From the NCBI GenBank assembly GCA_910586205.1, contig CAJUGD010000005.1, forward strand, positions 1 to 64,000: a stretch of 64,000 nt of DNA, given 5' to 3'. The translations under genes and the position numbers were made by a program. The DNA comes from an uncultured Lachnospiraceae bacterium. GTDB taxonomy: Bacteria > Bacillota > Clostridia > Lachnospirales > Lachnospiraceae. A model generated the notes under the pieces. It did no database searches and was not told the origin of the DNA. It saw only the letters and a program-made list of their open reading frames with translations. Positions 38,101 to 46,207 of the stretch are shown here, piece after piece. The number at the start of each line of letters is the position of its first letter. Within the stretch, counting starts at the first letter, position 1.

Positions 38101-39443
38101 AAGTATTGATAAATGCAAATTCCATTAACATCATTTGCCCTGTTTTCACTCCTGTCTAACTGCCTGCGTTCTATTAAATTACCCTGTGCATCATATTGAA
38201 ACCGCTCACAAAACACCCCGTAAAATCCTTCTGTTTCTTTTGTTCCCTTCTCATCACTGAAATAACTGATACTTTGGAGATTATTTCTTTCATCATAGCG
38301 AAACGTCATCATCATAATCCCTAACTTATTACATACAGGCTCTCCATTGATATCAAGATAATACAATGCTGTCATTCTCTTATTTTGATCATAAACATAC
38401 ATTTCTCCATTAATTCCAAATAAATTACAGGCTCGCTTGCCGAATTTGCGAGTCTGAGGTAATCCATCTTCATTATAAACAATTTCAATCTGCCTGGACA
38501 GCATACCTTTTGACGTATTATGATCCTCCGGATCCCGCAATAAAGTAGAATTTAAAAGCTGCGGCATATCTTCTGACGAGTAAGATGTAATTTGAAACTT
38601 ATCACTATCCTCTGTCCTCTCCAACTCTAAAAGAAGCCGATTGTCACTGCCATAATAAGACGCCTTTCTCAATTCTCGAAAGCCATTCTCTCTAGCTGTC
38701 ATAAAATATGTTTGTCCAAGTTCCCTGTATTTATCCCTTTCTCCTTTTCTATACTCACAAACGATACGGGATGTTGGCTGAAAAATCCTCATTCCATACA
38801 CTGTGGAATAATCCTTCATAACTTTCATTTGCCCATAGGACTCCTGAAAAGTCAGCTCTACTTTATGTTTAAAAGGATAATGTCTGATTTCCCAATATTC
38901 GGCACTATTTTTCCGTTCCTCTGTGGACATAGATTCTCCTATTCCCATAGGAACCCCATAAATTTCCGTAACATCCTTATAGTATTTTGTATCATGATAA
39001 TTATAGACAGCAAGAACTGCTGTCAAAATTACCGCAGGAACAGCAAACCGGATTCTGGGATAAATTCTTTTAATCCAAGAAATCAATTTCTTTCCCTTTT
39101 CCCAAAATTTAAGAAAATACTTTTTCCATTTATCCCAATTAATAAGGCAAATCAGATCCCATGCAGCAAGGACCCCCATTATTCCAACCGCTCCTATAGA
39201 AAAATAGTAAATCCATTCCGTCTTCTGGTATTCAGCAAACGCCAAACTTATGCTGCAATAAGCTGCCAGCGTTACTATATTAGTAAGAAGCTGAGCAAAA
39301 TCAGCCCAACTGTGATCACTTTTATTTTCTTCTATCTTTGACTTAATAATTGACAGCAATTTAACTGATTTTTTTAACCCCTGTAATAAATAATCAAACT
39401 TACTTTTTATCCTCTTTTTTATCTTCTTTTTTATCTCATGCAT
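32190..39443 (-). CDS. giant membrane-anchored protein with RHS/YD-like beta-hairpin super-repeats
   Basis: This 2417-residue protein has a basic N-terminus and three membrane helices near 48-70, 77-101 and 131-149. A unique outer part to about 600 follows, with degenerate repeats beginning around 330, then a long array to residue 2417. From about 901 to 2350 it consists of eleven super-repeats of about 131 residues. Each has four 32-33-residue units with differing signatures: GYAVI..KYD, CAGF.Y.YDE.GN, CAQI.R.YD..GN and GYASY...YENG. The unit resembles RHS/YD and MORN_2-type hairpins but fits neither standard pattern. No catalytic domain is seen. The start has GAGG seven bases upstream. It lies 67 bases after the NACHT gene on the same strand, so probably in one operon. 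Function unknown. Confidence 0.85.
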   Translation of the reverse strand: MHEIKKKIKKRIKSKFDYLLQGLKKSVKLLSIIKSKIEENKSDHSWADFAQLLTNIVTLAAYCSISLAFAEYQKTEWIYYFSIGAVGIMGVLAAWDLICLINWDKWKKYFLKFWEKGKKLISWIKRIYPRIRFAVPAVILTAVLAVYNYHDTKYYKDVTEIYGVPMGIGESMSTEERKNSAEYWEIRHYPFKHKVELTFQESYGQMKVMKDYSTVYGMRIFQPTSRIVCEYRKGERDKYRELGQTYFMTARENGFRELRKASYYGSDNRLLLELERTEDSDKFQITSYSSEDMPQLLNSTLLRDPEDHNTSKGMLSRQIEIVYNEDGLPQTRKFGKRACNLFGINGEMYVYDQNKRMTALYYLDINGEPVCNKLGIMMMTFRYDERNNLQSISYFSDEKGTKETEGFYGVFCERFQYDAQGNLIERRQLDRSENRANDVNGICIYQYFYDGAKLTGEKFLNYDRVAAEHEKLRSSYVGFEKETEFNQTKIVVTLGQEEIQEDRLKEAQKLQGKELERWENGEEIFEAAEKTADRIYDYQEGLDRGSSELNESNQEKTADGKEGSEDIMEIREKTLTKSDIFFDQESNLTSDYVDQEKNSDGMRKYSSIQYIMGPKYNILSVSYFDKEKKLVENEMGYAEKRFGYDEKLRLTDEWYFNLAGKPCLNKDGFSMVRYEYDNQNDDQLKAVYYMDTEKNQIINRRLGYAVVRYQWSTQSEGDIKITTYWDTQGNLIPLAGMGYVKKEQTYNESGFLIQESYFDEKGNPVCRMDYGVAEILYDYGDDGNLICERYKGKDGKPVNRLDTGCAVVYTEFESGKLVKEYYEAYWKQMLRAMPDKNTGAVMIKYIYDNGNKVKEEYLDGDGQPVLRKDIGCAARQFEYNDRGRLQALYHYGTEGQLVLQDEGYAVIRYQYDRRGKCISEKYFGVDEKPVISTEYHCAGMMYSYDENGNQTGIQYLGQDGNLMIRKDFGIAQIQKEYDNQGNLLKESYLNKDGNPVIRKDVGYASYESIYTNGVWVKRQYFDANGILTERHDTGYAIIERTHDEWGQCLSVSYKGADGERVIHKEYQCAGFEYSYDKFGNEKEIRYIGEDGKLMLRRDYGIAKVVRNYDDKGNLTGEEYFDIKGNPVVRKDVGYASYRSIYDSNGTWIESQYFDRNNKLIKRIDTGYAVIKKKYDDFGRCYLTEYFDEKSKKVVGKKNQYAGVRSRYDERGNEISIQYLGVENELMIRPDYGCAQVNQSYDDWGNLIKEDYLDENGNLMIRQEKGYASVENKYEKGKQIESSYFNEKGKLVKHKDLGYAVIRKEYDKFGQCLSEHYFGSDKKPVVSTKYGCAGFEYEYDEKGNKKYIRYIGSNGELMIRGGFGCAQVERVYDETGNIIGERYFDVGHKPVVRPSVGYSSFQDIYENGNCVESRYFDEKGRLVRIKDKGYAIVKREYDDLDQSIAFRYYGTNNELVINKEYQCAGYDYSYDQWGNRTEIQYIGLDGKMMIRPDLGYAQLRSIYDKWGNKTEEFFLDEYGEPAVWKTGGYASYKNYYEDGNCIETRYLDKNNKLVMRWDEGYAILRKEYNPLNQCVWKRYYDVDNKPVINKRFGCAGIEIHFDARGNEALIQYRDGRGNLMFRKDYGCAQIKRIYDFCGNISKEIYLDTEDQPIVRRDLGYASYESFYDGNVCIETRYYDTEENLKACKDGYYAMIKRKYDARGRLSSVSYYGTDEQPVINTKNYCAEIRYSYDVWGNTTEETYMGTDNNRINRFDCGYAQEKKVYDSFGNVKKCSFIGADGKPAVRKEGGYASFEYIYRNGERAETRYYDQEGNLTFRQDSGYAIIKKEFDEFSRCVSELYFGVKDEPVISTKYRCAGMEYDYDEMGNESVISYLGLDGNITARNDRGVAEVRTEYDFAGNVIRQCYLNIEDGETEAVIRRDIGYASFESIYENGNCVETRYFDIDGELTLCTDGGYAIIKKRYNDEGNCISERYYGQENQPIISTKYDCAGVNYYYNERGELTDREYIGLNGQRIIRSDYGCAQIKRMYDEYGNIILESYLNLEGKPIVRTDLGYAAYKAQYERGKMTRVTYLDVDNDLTLCKENYAVAAREYDDFGRLVLEQYYDGDIKPVLNTKYNCNGLRYEYNGDGREVIVQYLDQDGKLMFQNTIGCAQIRRIYDAVGNMIEETALDMEGLPIVEKGESYAAVKKKYEKGQLLEIRYLDGNGNLVMSKKHGYAVLKRKYNELCQLEQEYYYDIKEEPVISEQYHYAGLKYQYDKRGNQNYIWYCGLDGNYIEPEAFGAKLNYKVYDDYNNLTFDGYFQYNGDNNYPRVIRKDLGYAGIKNIYEKKLLLRSEYLDENKELIMNRKEGYAAVKYKYDDKGRKAFEIYYDDKNNVVNCTKGYGMIEYEYDDSGNIKKRHYHDRNQAAAMLENMSA
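32394..36743 (-). repeat. eleven tandem 393-base super-repeats in the giant gene
   Basis: The coding array has a period of about 131 codons, made of four diverged 32-33-codon units. Copies are divergent at the DNA level, unlike recent tandem duplication, and two carry small insertions (unit C of copies 8 and 11). Units before 36743 and after 32394 are degenerate or partial. Confidence 0.8.
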
Positions 39444-39510
39444 AGGTAGACCTCATTTCTCTCTAAACAATCAAACATGATAAATCTGTTTTATCTCTTT
39501 ATTATCCTCT

Positions 39511-42036
39511 TTAGTTTTTATATATTCCTCTATTGCTAAAAAGGTCAGGATTTGTATTGCAGGTCTTAGTATCCACATTACATCTTTTAAAGCAACTGCC
39601 TTCTGCATCAACTTCCGAAAAATCACATTCTTTCAACGTCACATTCCGAAACTCTACCTGCTGCCATCTCGTCTTCTTAAAAGAACATCGATTTAAATAA
39701 CAATGATCAAAAACTACATGATTCAGCTCTGATCCTTCAAAAGACAATTTTTTCAGCGTATTAAAAGAAAAGCAAATCTCCGACAACTGTGCATACTCAA
39801 AAAACCGAATCTCCAAAAGTCCCGGCGGCATATCAATCTGACAGAGTTTAGCGCCGGAAAACCGAATTCCATAGAGAGATACCGAATCAAAAACCACATC
39901 TGCAAAACATGCATTTTCCAGATTAGCTGCCCCGAAATCACACCGACAAAAAGTCACTTTCTTAAAGAAAGAATCTTTAAGATTACATTCATAAAAATCC
40001 ACCCGGCTCAAGGCACAATCATGAAAACCAACCCCATTCAGAGCATGTCCCGTAAATCCCAAATGAGTCGGCATATACAGTTCAGAAAAATCCTCATTCA
40101 GAAAAATCTGTCTTACTGTCTGCGGCTTTGCAAATCCGCTATGTAAATAATTGCGGATCAAAAAAGTAAGTGTTTTCCCATACTCTCCAGGATCCAAAAC
40201 CTCCCCTAAAATCCTTTCCTTTAGCACAAATTTAGTAAGAACAGACAAATTACAAAATAAAACATCATATTTTAATTCAGCGGCACCTGTGGGCAATGTA
40301 CCTTCTATATAGATCCCATTCTCCATAAAGCTGTGAAATGCCTGCCTAACACATTGTCTGACTCTTTCTGCCAGTCCTTGATTAGACTTCGTAAAATATT
40401 CTAAATAATCCAGAACCTCATCCGAAATGTAGGTGTCCCCTAAAATCTCAAGGGTCTTATCTCCCTGCAGTTGACTGAAAATCCACTTTGCCGCGAAAAA
40501 TTCTAAAATAGACTTGTGGACAAATTCCAGCATCCAGGTCCCTTCAATAATACTGTACTCAATATAAACAGAAGAAAAAAATGTTTCGTCAAAAAGCTCT
40601 TTGCACCACTCCTTCACCATATCAGAAGATACCGAAAGAATCCCCTCCCTGTCCATACAATACGCGATCTTCTGGGCAATCTGATAATGGCGTTCCAAGG
40701 TTTCTGCAGTCAATCCAGCTTTGTCTCTTTTCATTCCCTCAAATACCTTCTCATACAATTCACCCATACAGGTTACAGTCCATACATTAATATTACGGTT
40801 CGCAATCACATAAAGCATAATCGGAATCTGCCAGATTTCATGCAGTCCACTGTCAGCTCTAGGTTGGGTCAATGCATGAATTGTCTCGGGAAGAAGCCTC
40901 CCCCCTGCCTCCTGATACCGCTCCAGCCACTGTGTGATTTGCCCCTCATCAAACAACCTTAAATAGACCTTTACATAGTCTCTGATAGCCGTCTGAGACA
41001 ACTCCAAATATCCAGGGCGTGTAGTCAAAATAATCTTATACCCATGATCCTCAAACCACTTCAAATCCGCCAAAAATACCGAACGCTTTACGCGATGGTG
41101 GATTTCATCATAACCATCCAAAATCAAAACTTTATCCATATCATCCGCTGTCAGTCCGCACTCTCTTAAAAGCTCCCTGCGAAATTCTATGATATCCCTG
41201 CCAGTTAAGTCCCGAAGGGATTTATAAATGTATTGGGATGTATGATATTTCTCTGACAATGCCGCTGCAAAACTGCTTTTCCCACTTCCCGCAGCACCCT
41301 CCACCACCAAAAGCCAAAAAGCCGGATCCCTTAAAAACGCATCTGTTATCTCCAATGCCTCTGTTTCTTCCCATCTTCCTGCCAGATGGCATTTAGGCCA
41401 CAAAAATACCTGCTTCAATGTAGGGCCATTCTTTTCCTCCAAAAACAAACGTTTATTGAACTTTCTCTGAAACACAACTGCTGACGGACTTACAAAACCA
41501 TCTTCCCGCCCCTCGCTTTTCTGTGCTTTCTGTACAGACAACATTTGCTCCATCTGATCTTCCAGTACAAAAAGATGCCTCTTTACCATATTTACCGCTG
41601 CCCGATCACTGTCATCTAACATTTCATAAAGGGATTCCTGATAACAGGACATAATGGTTTCAAAGAAATGGCAAATATCCTTCTGATCTTGAGAAGAAAT
41701 CGTTCTCTTTCCCTCTCCTGCTCCACTGCCAGCATATTTGTCCAATAACTGCTGAAAGAATCCATCCTGAGATATTTGATTTTCCGGATGCTGAAGATAC
41801 TGAAAAATACAGTCACACACATGGTAATATTTGCAGAAATTCTGAAATGCATCCGTTTCAATAACCGTTCCCTGGCTGCTCTTTTCTAAGTGAATACAAA
41901 GCTCTTTTATTTTATTCTCCAGCTTGACACGACGCGAAAACGTCTGAAGCCTGCTGCCCTGCTCCTGCAAAAAATTATCTAAGATCGTCTCACTTTGATT
42001 CTGAATGATTGTCTTAATGAATTCTATCACTAGCAT
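39511..42036 (-). CDS. NACHT-domain STAND NTPase with a pentapeptide-like C-terminus
   Basis: The 841-residue protein has a helical N-terminal domain (1-180), then a NACHT NTPase with Walker A GAAGSGKS (247-254), the NACHT-type Walker B LILDGYDE (304-311) and sensor ILTTRPGY (336-343). A winged-helix/helical region follows to about 600, including the conserved FVHKSILEFFAAKWI. The end, from about 650, is a leucine-rich pentapeptide-type array with many F-x-x-C/A-D/N-L steps. NACHT STAND proteins are sensor NTPases that oligomerise on ligand binding; bacterial members include antiphage proteins. A strong GGAG lies six bases before the ATG. First gene of a two-gene unit with the giant repeat gene. 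Confidence 0.9.
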   Translation of the reverse strand: MLVIEFIKTIIQNQSETILDNFLQEQGSRLQTFSRRVKLENKIKELCIHLEKSSQGTVIETDAFQNFCKYYHVCDCIFQYLQHPENQISQDGFFQQLLDKYAGSGAGEGKRTISSQDQKDICHFFETIMSCYQESLYEMLDDSDRAAVNMVKRHLFVLEDQMEQMLSVQKAQKSEGREDGFVSPSAVVFQRKFNKRLFLEEKNGPTLKQVFLWPKCHLAGRWEETEALEITDAFLRDPAFWLLVVEGAAGSGKSSFAAALSEKYHTSQYIYKSLRDLTGRDIIEFRRELLRECGLTADDMDKVLILDGYDEIHHRVKRSVFLADLKWFEDHGYKIILTTRPGYLELSQTAIRDYVKVYLRLFDEGQITQWLERYQEAGGRLLPETIHALTQPRADSGLHEIWQIPIMLYVIANRNINVWTVTCMGELYEKVFEGMKRDKAGLTAETLERHYQIAQKIAYCMDREGILSVSSDMVKEWCKELFDETFFSSVYIEYSIIEGTWMLEFVHKSILEFFAAKWIFSQLQGDKTLEILGDTYISDEVLDYLEYFTKSNQGLAERVRQCVRQAFHSFMENGIYIEGTLPTGAAELKYDVLFCNLSVLTKFVLKERILGEVLDPGEYGKTLTFLIRNYLHSGFAKPQTVRQIFLNEDFSELYMPTHLGFTGHALNGVGFHDCALSRVDFYECNLKDSFFKKVTFCRCDFGAANLENACFADVVFDSVSLYGIRFSGAKLCQIDMPPGLLEIRFFEYAQLSEICFSFNTLKKLSFEGSELNHVVFDHCYLNRCSFKKTRWQQVEFRNVTLKECDFSEVDAEGSCFKRCNVDTKTCNTNPDLFSNRGIYKN

Positions 42037-42181
42037 ATCCTTCTCCTGGTAAATTTGTAAATTTGACCTGATATATCCCCAAAAGCCTCTGTTTAGTCAG
42101 TTTAATCATATCATAGGATTGAAGGGTTGAACAGAGAATAACCTAATTTCAATAATTAACAGACAAATATCAGATTTTGTA

Positions 42182-42210
42182 TTTACCTTTTCCCATCCAT
42201 TGAGTATACT
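42182..42210 (+). promoter_or_regulatory. promoter of the divergent membrane-protein gene
   Basis: TTTACC (42182-42187) and TATACT (42205-42210) are 17 bases apart, and the start codon is 57 bases downstream. It lies in the 230-base gap between this gene and the NACHT gene. I could not assign a convincing minus-strand promoter for the NACHT gene. Confidence 0.55.
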
Positions 42211-42266
42211 TATTTTATTAATGCATATTATAAGGATTTAAATACTGTAGAAAGGATCTGTCAGAC

Positions 42267-42809
42267 ATGGCCATAACCGATTATTTATCTTTGATTTCCA
42301 TTTTAATTTCAATACTGGCTCTTGTGTATACATATAAGAGCAACACAAAACGCTTTGAACTAGCTGATCAATATAAAAAAGATTTGTTAAACTGGTATCA
42401 AGATACCATCCGGATTTTGTTAAATATCCGCGGCCGGGTAGCATCCGGGCGCTTTGATTGGAGTAAAAATGATCTACTATTTTCCTTATCTGCCCAAATT
42501 GAAATAGGAAGATTCTTTCTCCCTAATTATCAAACCTCCAAGGGAAAAGATGAGCCTCTTGCCTATCAAGGCAACAGACACCCTGCACTGGACTGTTTAG
42601 TTAATGTTTATACGGAATTGAAACATCCTAAACAAAAAGATACTAACGAATATATAAAAAGAATGCAGATGCGTTATACCTCTGTAATGTTTAAAATAAT
42701 TGAACCTGTTCGTTGGAATGAACAAAGAGCCAAAACTATGAAAAAAGAAATCATAGTACCTACAGATGATTCTAAAAAAGAATTTCAAAAAGTGTATGGG
42801 AATAGGTGA
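42267..42809 (+). CDS. one-helix membrane-anchored hypothetical protein
   Basis: The 180-residue protein has a single N-terminal membrane helix (residues 5-24, YLSLISILISILALVYTY). A charged, helical cytoplasmic domain follows, with NWYQDTIRILLNIRGR and LSAQIEIGRFFLPNYQ. No signal peptidase site or enzymatic motif is seen. AAAGGA lies about ten bases before the ATG. It is divergent from the NACHT-giant gene pair, which makes it a candidate third component of the same locus, but this rests on position only. I do not recognise the family with certainty. Confidence 0.75.
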   Translation: MAITDYLSLISILISILALVYTYKSNTKRFELADQYKKDLLNWYQDTIRILLNIRGRVASGRFDWSKNDLLFSLSAQIEIGRFFLPNYQTSKGKDEPLAYQGNRHPALDCLVNVYTELKHPKQKDTNEYIKRMQMRYTSVMFKIIEPVRWNEQRAKTMKKEIIVPTDDSKKEFQKVYGNR

Positions 42810-43357
42810 TGGGGAAGATAGTGGAAGGTGTTTATTGAATATTGCAGTCATAAAGCTATGAAATTCAAAAATGTATACGAAAGATGTTTGTAGATATGAA
42901 TGAAATAAAAATATCAATAGAATGCTCTTGCTTTGTAGACATTTGGAGAAATGGAATTATATTGATAAAGGTGATTTAGTAAGAGAATTTTTAATAGCAG
43001 AGGGAAGACTGGTTACTCTTATAACTTGATCTCGCGGATATATAAAATTATTTACATGTCTTTCTATTTTGGAAAATAAAAATTTGTGTGACAATTGGGT
43101 AAACCAATATACTACAGTATTTCTATAGTTTAAAAGAGCTGACGAAGTGGATTTTGTAAAGGCTTATGAAAAGCTTACAGCAATAATATGAGAGCTTTAT
43201 GAAAACATCTTTATCTAATTGAAAACAACCGACTGATATAATGGCTTTTATGGTAGATTGAATTATTGTATTTCCCAGCAGACAGAAACTGCTGCCTGCT
43301 GGGGTAAATGGAGTTAAAAATGCTTCTCCCAGAATCAGAAACGCAATAAATCCAAAT
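42810..43357. other. region with a decayed reading frame and a hairpin
   Basis: The 548 bases hold a plus-strand reading frame interrupted by three stops (42922-43218) and a hairpin with CCCAGCAG / CTGCTGGG arms around 43273-43303. A minus-strand frame at 43123-43392 reads through the same bases and lacks a plausible start. No intact gene is seen. Confidence 0.6.
42922..43218 (+). pseudogene. decayed protein-coding remnant with three in-frame stops
   Basis: One frame from 42922 to the TAA ending at 43218 reads as a normal protein sequence, for example HLEKWNYIDKGDLVREFLIA and KRADEVDFVKAYEKL. It is broken by TGA at 43027, TAG at 43126 and TGA at 43189. Composition stays coding-like throughout. 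The parent family is not recognised. Decay after transfer is the simplest explanation; stop-codon readthrough is possible but unlikely. Confidence 0.5.
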
Positions 43358-44440
43358 TTATATAGAATAGAAATCTTTATACCACTCCACAAACCTTCTG
43401 AGTCCTGTCCTCAAGTCGGTTGACGGCCTAAAACCAAAGTCTCTTTCCAAATCACTCGTATCTGCATAAGTCACTGGAACGTCACCTGGCTGCATAGGAA
43501 CAAGCTCCTTGTGAAGATCAAAATCAAAATTATCCGGCAAAATTCCTGCTTTGACTAATTCTTCTGAAAGGATACTAACAAAATCCAACAAATTCTCTGA
43601 TTTTGAATTTCCAATATTATAAATTGCATATGGTGGAATTGGAAGACCATCCTCTCCTACTGCCCGCTCTGGAGCACCTGACAAAACTCGTCTTACTCCT
43701 TCTACAATATCATCAATATACGTAAAATCCCTTTGGCAATCCCCATAGTTAAAAATACGAATTTTTTCATCGGCCCGAAGCTTATCTGTAAACCCAAAAT
43801 ATGCCATATCCGGTCTGCCAGCCGGACCATATACCGTAAAGAATCGTAAACCTGTTGATGGAATATTATAGAGCTTAGAATAACTATGAGCCATCAGTTC
43901 ATTAGATTTCTTAGTCGCAGCATACAGTGATACTGGATTATCAACCGAATCTGTCACACTGAACGGAACCTTTTTATTACCTCCATATACAGAAGAACTC
44001 GAAGCATAAACAAAATGCTCTACCCCTGTTCCATTATCATAAGAATGACGGCATGCCTCCAATAAATTATAGAATCCTATAATATTAGAACTAATATAAT
44101 CATCCGGATTTGTAATGGAATACCTTACTCCAGCCTGAGCTGCTAGGTTGACTACAAGACTTGGGTTATATTGTCGGAACGTTTCGTTTACTAAAGCTTT
44201 ATCCGCAATATCTCCATGTATGAACTTCCATGTATTTTGATTGTGGATTTCAACTTCTTTCTCAATCAGATTTAATCTGAAGTTTTTTAAGTTTACATCA
44301 TAGTAATTGTTTAGATTATCGATGCCTATAATGTTAATGTTATCCGATGCCTCTAGGAGCTTTAGTACTAAATTTGCACCAATAAATCCTGCTGCACCTG
44401 TTATTAAGATTGTTTTATTATTTAATTCTATGTGTTGCAT
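43358..44440 (-). CDS. UDP-glucuronate 4-epimerase-like NAD-dependent epimerase
   Basis: An extended SDR enzyme of 360 residues with the NAD loop GAAGFIGANLV, the catalytic YAATKKSN pair and GLRFFTVYGPAGRPDMA. The GRPDMAYF motif is typical of UDP-glucuronate 4-epimerases, which convert UDP-GlcA to UDP-GalA. I start at the ATG at 44440, seven bases after GGAGG, not at 44491. The UDP-glucose dehydrogenase gene is just upstream, so the two should supply a uronic acid for the capsule. It is the last gene of the capsule operon. Cytosolic. Confidence 0.9.
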   Translation of the reverse strand: MQHIELNNKTILITGAAGFIGANLVLKLLEASDNINIIGIDNLNNYYDVNLKNFRLNLIEKEVEIHNQNTWKFIHGDIADKALVNETFRQYNPSLVVNLAAQAGVRYSITNPDDYISSNIIGFYNLLEACRHSYDNGTGVEHFVYASSSSVYGGNKKVPFSVTDSVDNPVSLYAATKKSNELMAHSYSKLYNIPSTGLRFFTVYGPAGRPDMAYFGFTDKLRADEKIRIFNYGDCQRDFTYIDDIVEGVRRVLSGAPERAVGEDGLPIPPYAIYNIGNSKSENLLDFVSILSEELVKAGILPDNFDFDLHKELVPMQPGDVPVTYADTSDLERDFGFRPSTDLRTGLRRFVEWYKDFYSI

Positions 44441-44566
44441 GATTTTTCCTCCATGATCAAAAAACAAACTGAATCTATATCTAAATCTCATTTTGAATAA
44501 ACCTTTTTCAATTAATTCTTCTCTATGCTAAAATTAAAGAATTATATAGAATTAGGTAATATCACA

Positions 44567-45892
44567 TTATCCCCTGCGACCGATTGAATAATACTCAATA
44601 CCAGCTTTTTTCATTAGATCTGTCATATAAATATTTCTTCCATCATATACCAAAGGTGTTTGCATCCATTCCTTGTATTGTTGCGGTTTTACATTTCTAA
44701 TTTCTGCCCATTCTGTAAAAATAAAACAGAGATTAGCATCTTGTAATGCCTCTTGTGCAGACGTTACATAACAAATACTGCCCTTTCCACTTTTTCCATC
44801 TGGGTAATGTTTACGAAAATTCTCTATTCCTACAGGATCATATGCATAAATATCAGCCCCAGCTTGTAATAATAGTGGAATATTATCTAAAGAAGGGGCC
44901 TCTCTCAAATCATCCGTTCCTGGTTTAAAAGTTAATCCTAATACCGCAACTTTTAAATGGTCAAAAGTAATCATTCGGTCAGATGCCTTCTGAAATAATT
45001 TTGTTTTCTGTTCCGAATTAACGGCTACAGCAGCCTCTACAGTTCGCAAATGATATCCATGTTTCTCTGCTAAATACTTTAAGGCTTTAGTATCTTTTGG
45101 AAAACATGATCCACCGTAACCAATACCTGCCTTCAAAAAACGACTGCCTATGCGGCAGTCATATGACATTCCTTTTGCAACATCTTCTACATCTGCTCCA
45201 ACAAGTTCGCAAAGATTTGCAATATCATTCAAATATGAAATTTTCAATGCTAAAAAATCATTGGAGGCATATTTGATCATTTCTGCAGAACGACGACTGA
45301 CTGAAACAATTGGCAAATTAAAATCTGAGTAAATCTCACGCAAACATTGCTCTGCCCATTCACTTTCTGTTCCTATAACAATACGTGCTGCATGAAGTGT
45401 ATCGTGAACAGCCGTCCCTTGAGCTAAAAATTCAGGATTAGATGCCACTTCAACTTTTACATCATGAACAAGAAAATCTCGAATAAACTGTTCTACTTTA
45501 TCATTGGTTCCTACTGGAACAGTAGACTTTACCACAATCAAACAATCATTTTCTATATTTTCTGCAATTTGTTTGGCCACAGTTGCAATATAAGAAAGAT
45601 TTGCAGAACCATCTGGCTGTTCAGGTGTTCCAACACCTATAAAAATAGCTTCCGCATTTTTATATGCAGATCGATAATCTGTAGTATAATGAAGACGCCC
45701 TGCATCGTAATTTTTGCGCATCATTTCCTCTAATCCCGCCTCATAAATAGGAGAAACACCACTTTCCATAAGTTTAACCTTTTTTTCATCAATATCTACA
45801 CATATTACCTGATGGCCCATATCTGCAAAACAAACACCAGCTACCAAACCAACATAGCCGGTTCCCGCTACTGCAATTTTATAATTTTTCAT
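44567..45892 (-). CDS. ugd: UDP-glucose 6-dehydrogenase
   Basis: The 441-residue enzyme oxidises UDP-glucose twice to UDP-glucuronate. It has the NAD loop AVAGTGYVGLVAGVCFADMGH, the central ASNPEFLAQGTAVHD, and the catalytic cysteine in GYGGSCFPKDTKAL. The C-terminal nucleotide-binding block LGLTFKPGTDDLREAPS is also present. Normal length for the UGD/TuaD family. It precedes the epimerase gene by 126 bases. With that enzyme it gives UDP-galacturonate, so the polymer probably contains a uronic acid. Confidence 0.95.
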   Translation of the reverse strand: MKNYKIAVAGTGYVGLVAGVCFADMGHQVICVDIDEKKVKLMESGVSPIYEAGLEEMMRKNYDAGRLHYTTDYRSAYKNAEAIFIGVGTPEQPDGSANLSYIATVAKQIAENIENDCLIVVKSTVPVGTNDKVEQFIRDFLVHDVKVEVASNPEFLAQGTAVHDTLHAARIVIGTESEWAEQCLREIYSDFNLPIVSVSRRSAEMIKYASNDFLALKISYLNDIANLCELVGADVEDVAKGMSYDCRIGSRFLKAGIGYGGSCFPKDTKALKYLAEKHGYHLRTVEAAVAVNSEQKTKLFQKASDRMITFDHLKVAVLGLTFKPGTDDLREAPSLDNIPLLLQAGADIYAYDPVGIENFRKHYPDGKSGKGSICYVTSAQEALQDANLCFIFTEWAEIRNVKPQQYKEWMQTPLVYDGRNIYMTDLMKKAGIEYYSIGRRG

Positions 45893-46207
45893 TTATGACA
45901 ATCCTTTCATTAGCATTATGAATTCCAAAATCAACTCCCGTAAGCTATAGAACATCAATTCATAAATCATTCATAAATATTCAAAACAACTGTATATGGT
46001 TTTGTGTTGTATACATTTGCTTGTTGATTTTTTAAGCTAATATTTACATTCACTTAAGTATGAATAATCGTCCGGCTTCTTTTTATTTAAAATTTAACCT
46101 AACACTCTATATTTTCCCATATATGCATAAAAATCTCGTATTTTCCTCCATTTACCTACAAGGTAAATGGAACGAACTTTTGGTAAATCATTAGTCTGTT
46201 TAATTTC
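45893..46207. other. intergenic region upstream of ugd with a palindrome and tandem 11-mers
   Basis: The 315-base AT-rich gap separates the flippase gene from ugd. It contains a perfect 10-base palindrome, CCATTTACCT / AGGTAAATGG, around three bases (46148-46170). A tandem ATTCATAAATC/A repeat lies at 45958-45979. The palindrome may be a terminator or operator; no T run follows it. No gene or clear promoter box is visible. Confidence 0.5.
46148..46170. promoter_or_regulatory. perfect palindrome downstream of the flippase gene
   Basis: Ten-base arms CCATTTACCT and AGGTAAATGG around ACA form a compact hairpin 38 bases past the flippase stop. It could end that transcript or mark a regulatory site before ugd. 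The lack of a T run makes the terminator reading weak. Confidence 0.4.

Noticed and set aside
38712..39341. Plus-strand 209-codon frame opposite the giant gene
   Set aside because: Shadow of the N-terminal membrane region of the giant protein; rich in S, F, N and I as expected for antisense of such DNA, with no ribosome site.
43123..43392. Minus-strand 89-codon hydrophobic frame
   Set aside because: It covers the decayed plus-strand frame and the epimerase end, has no ribosome site and includes a hairpin sequence.
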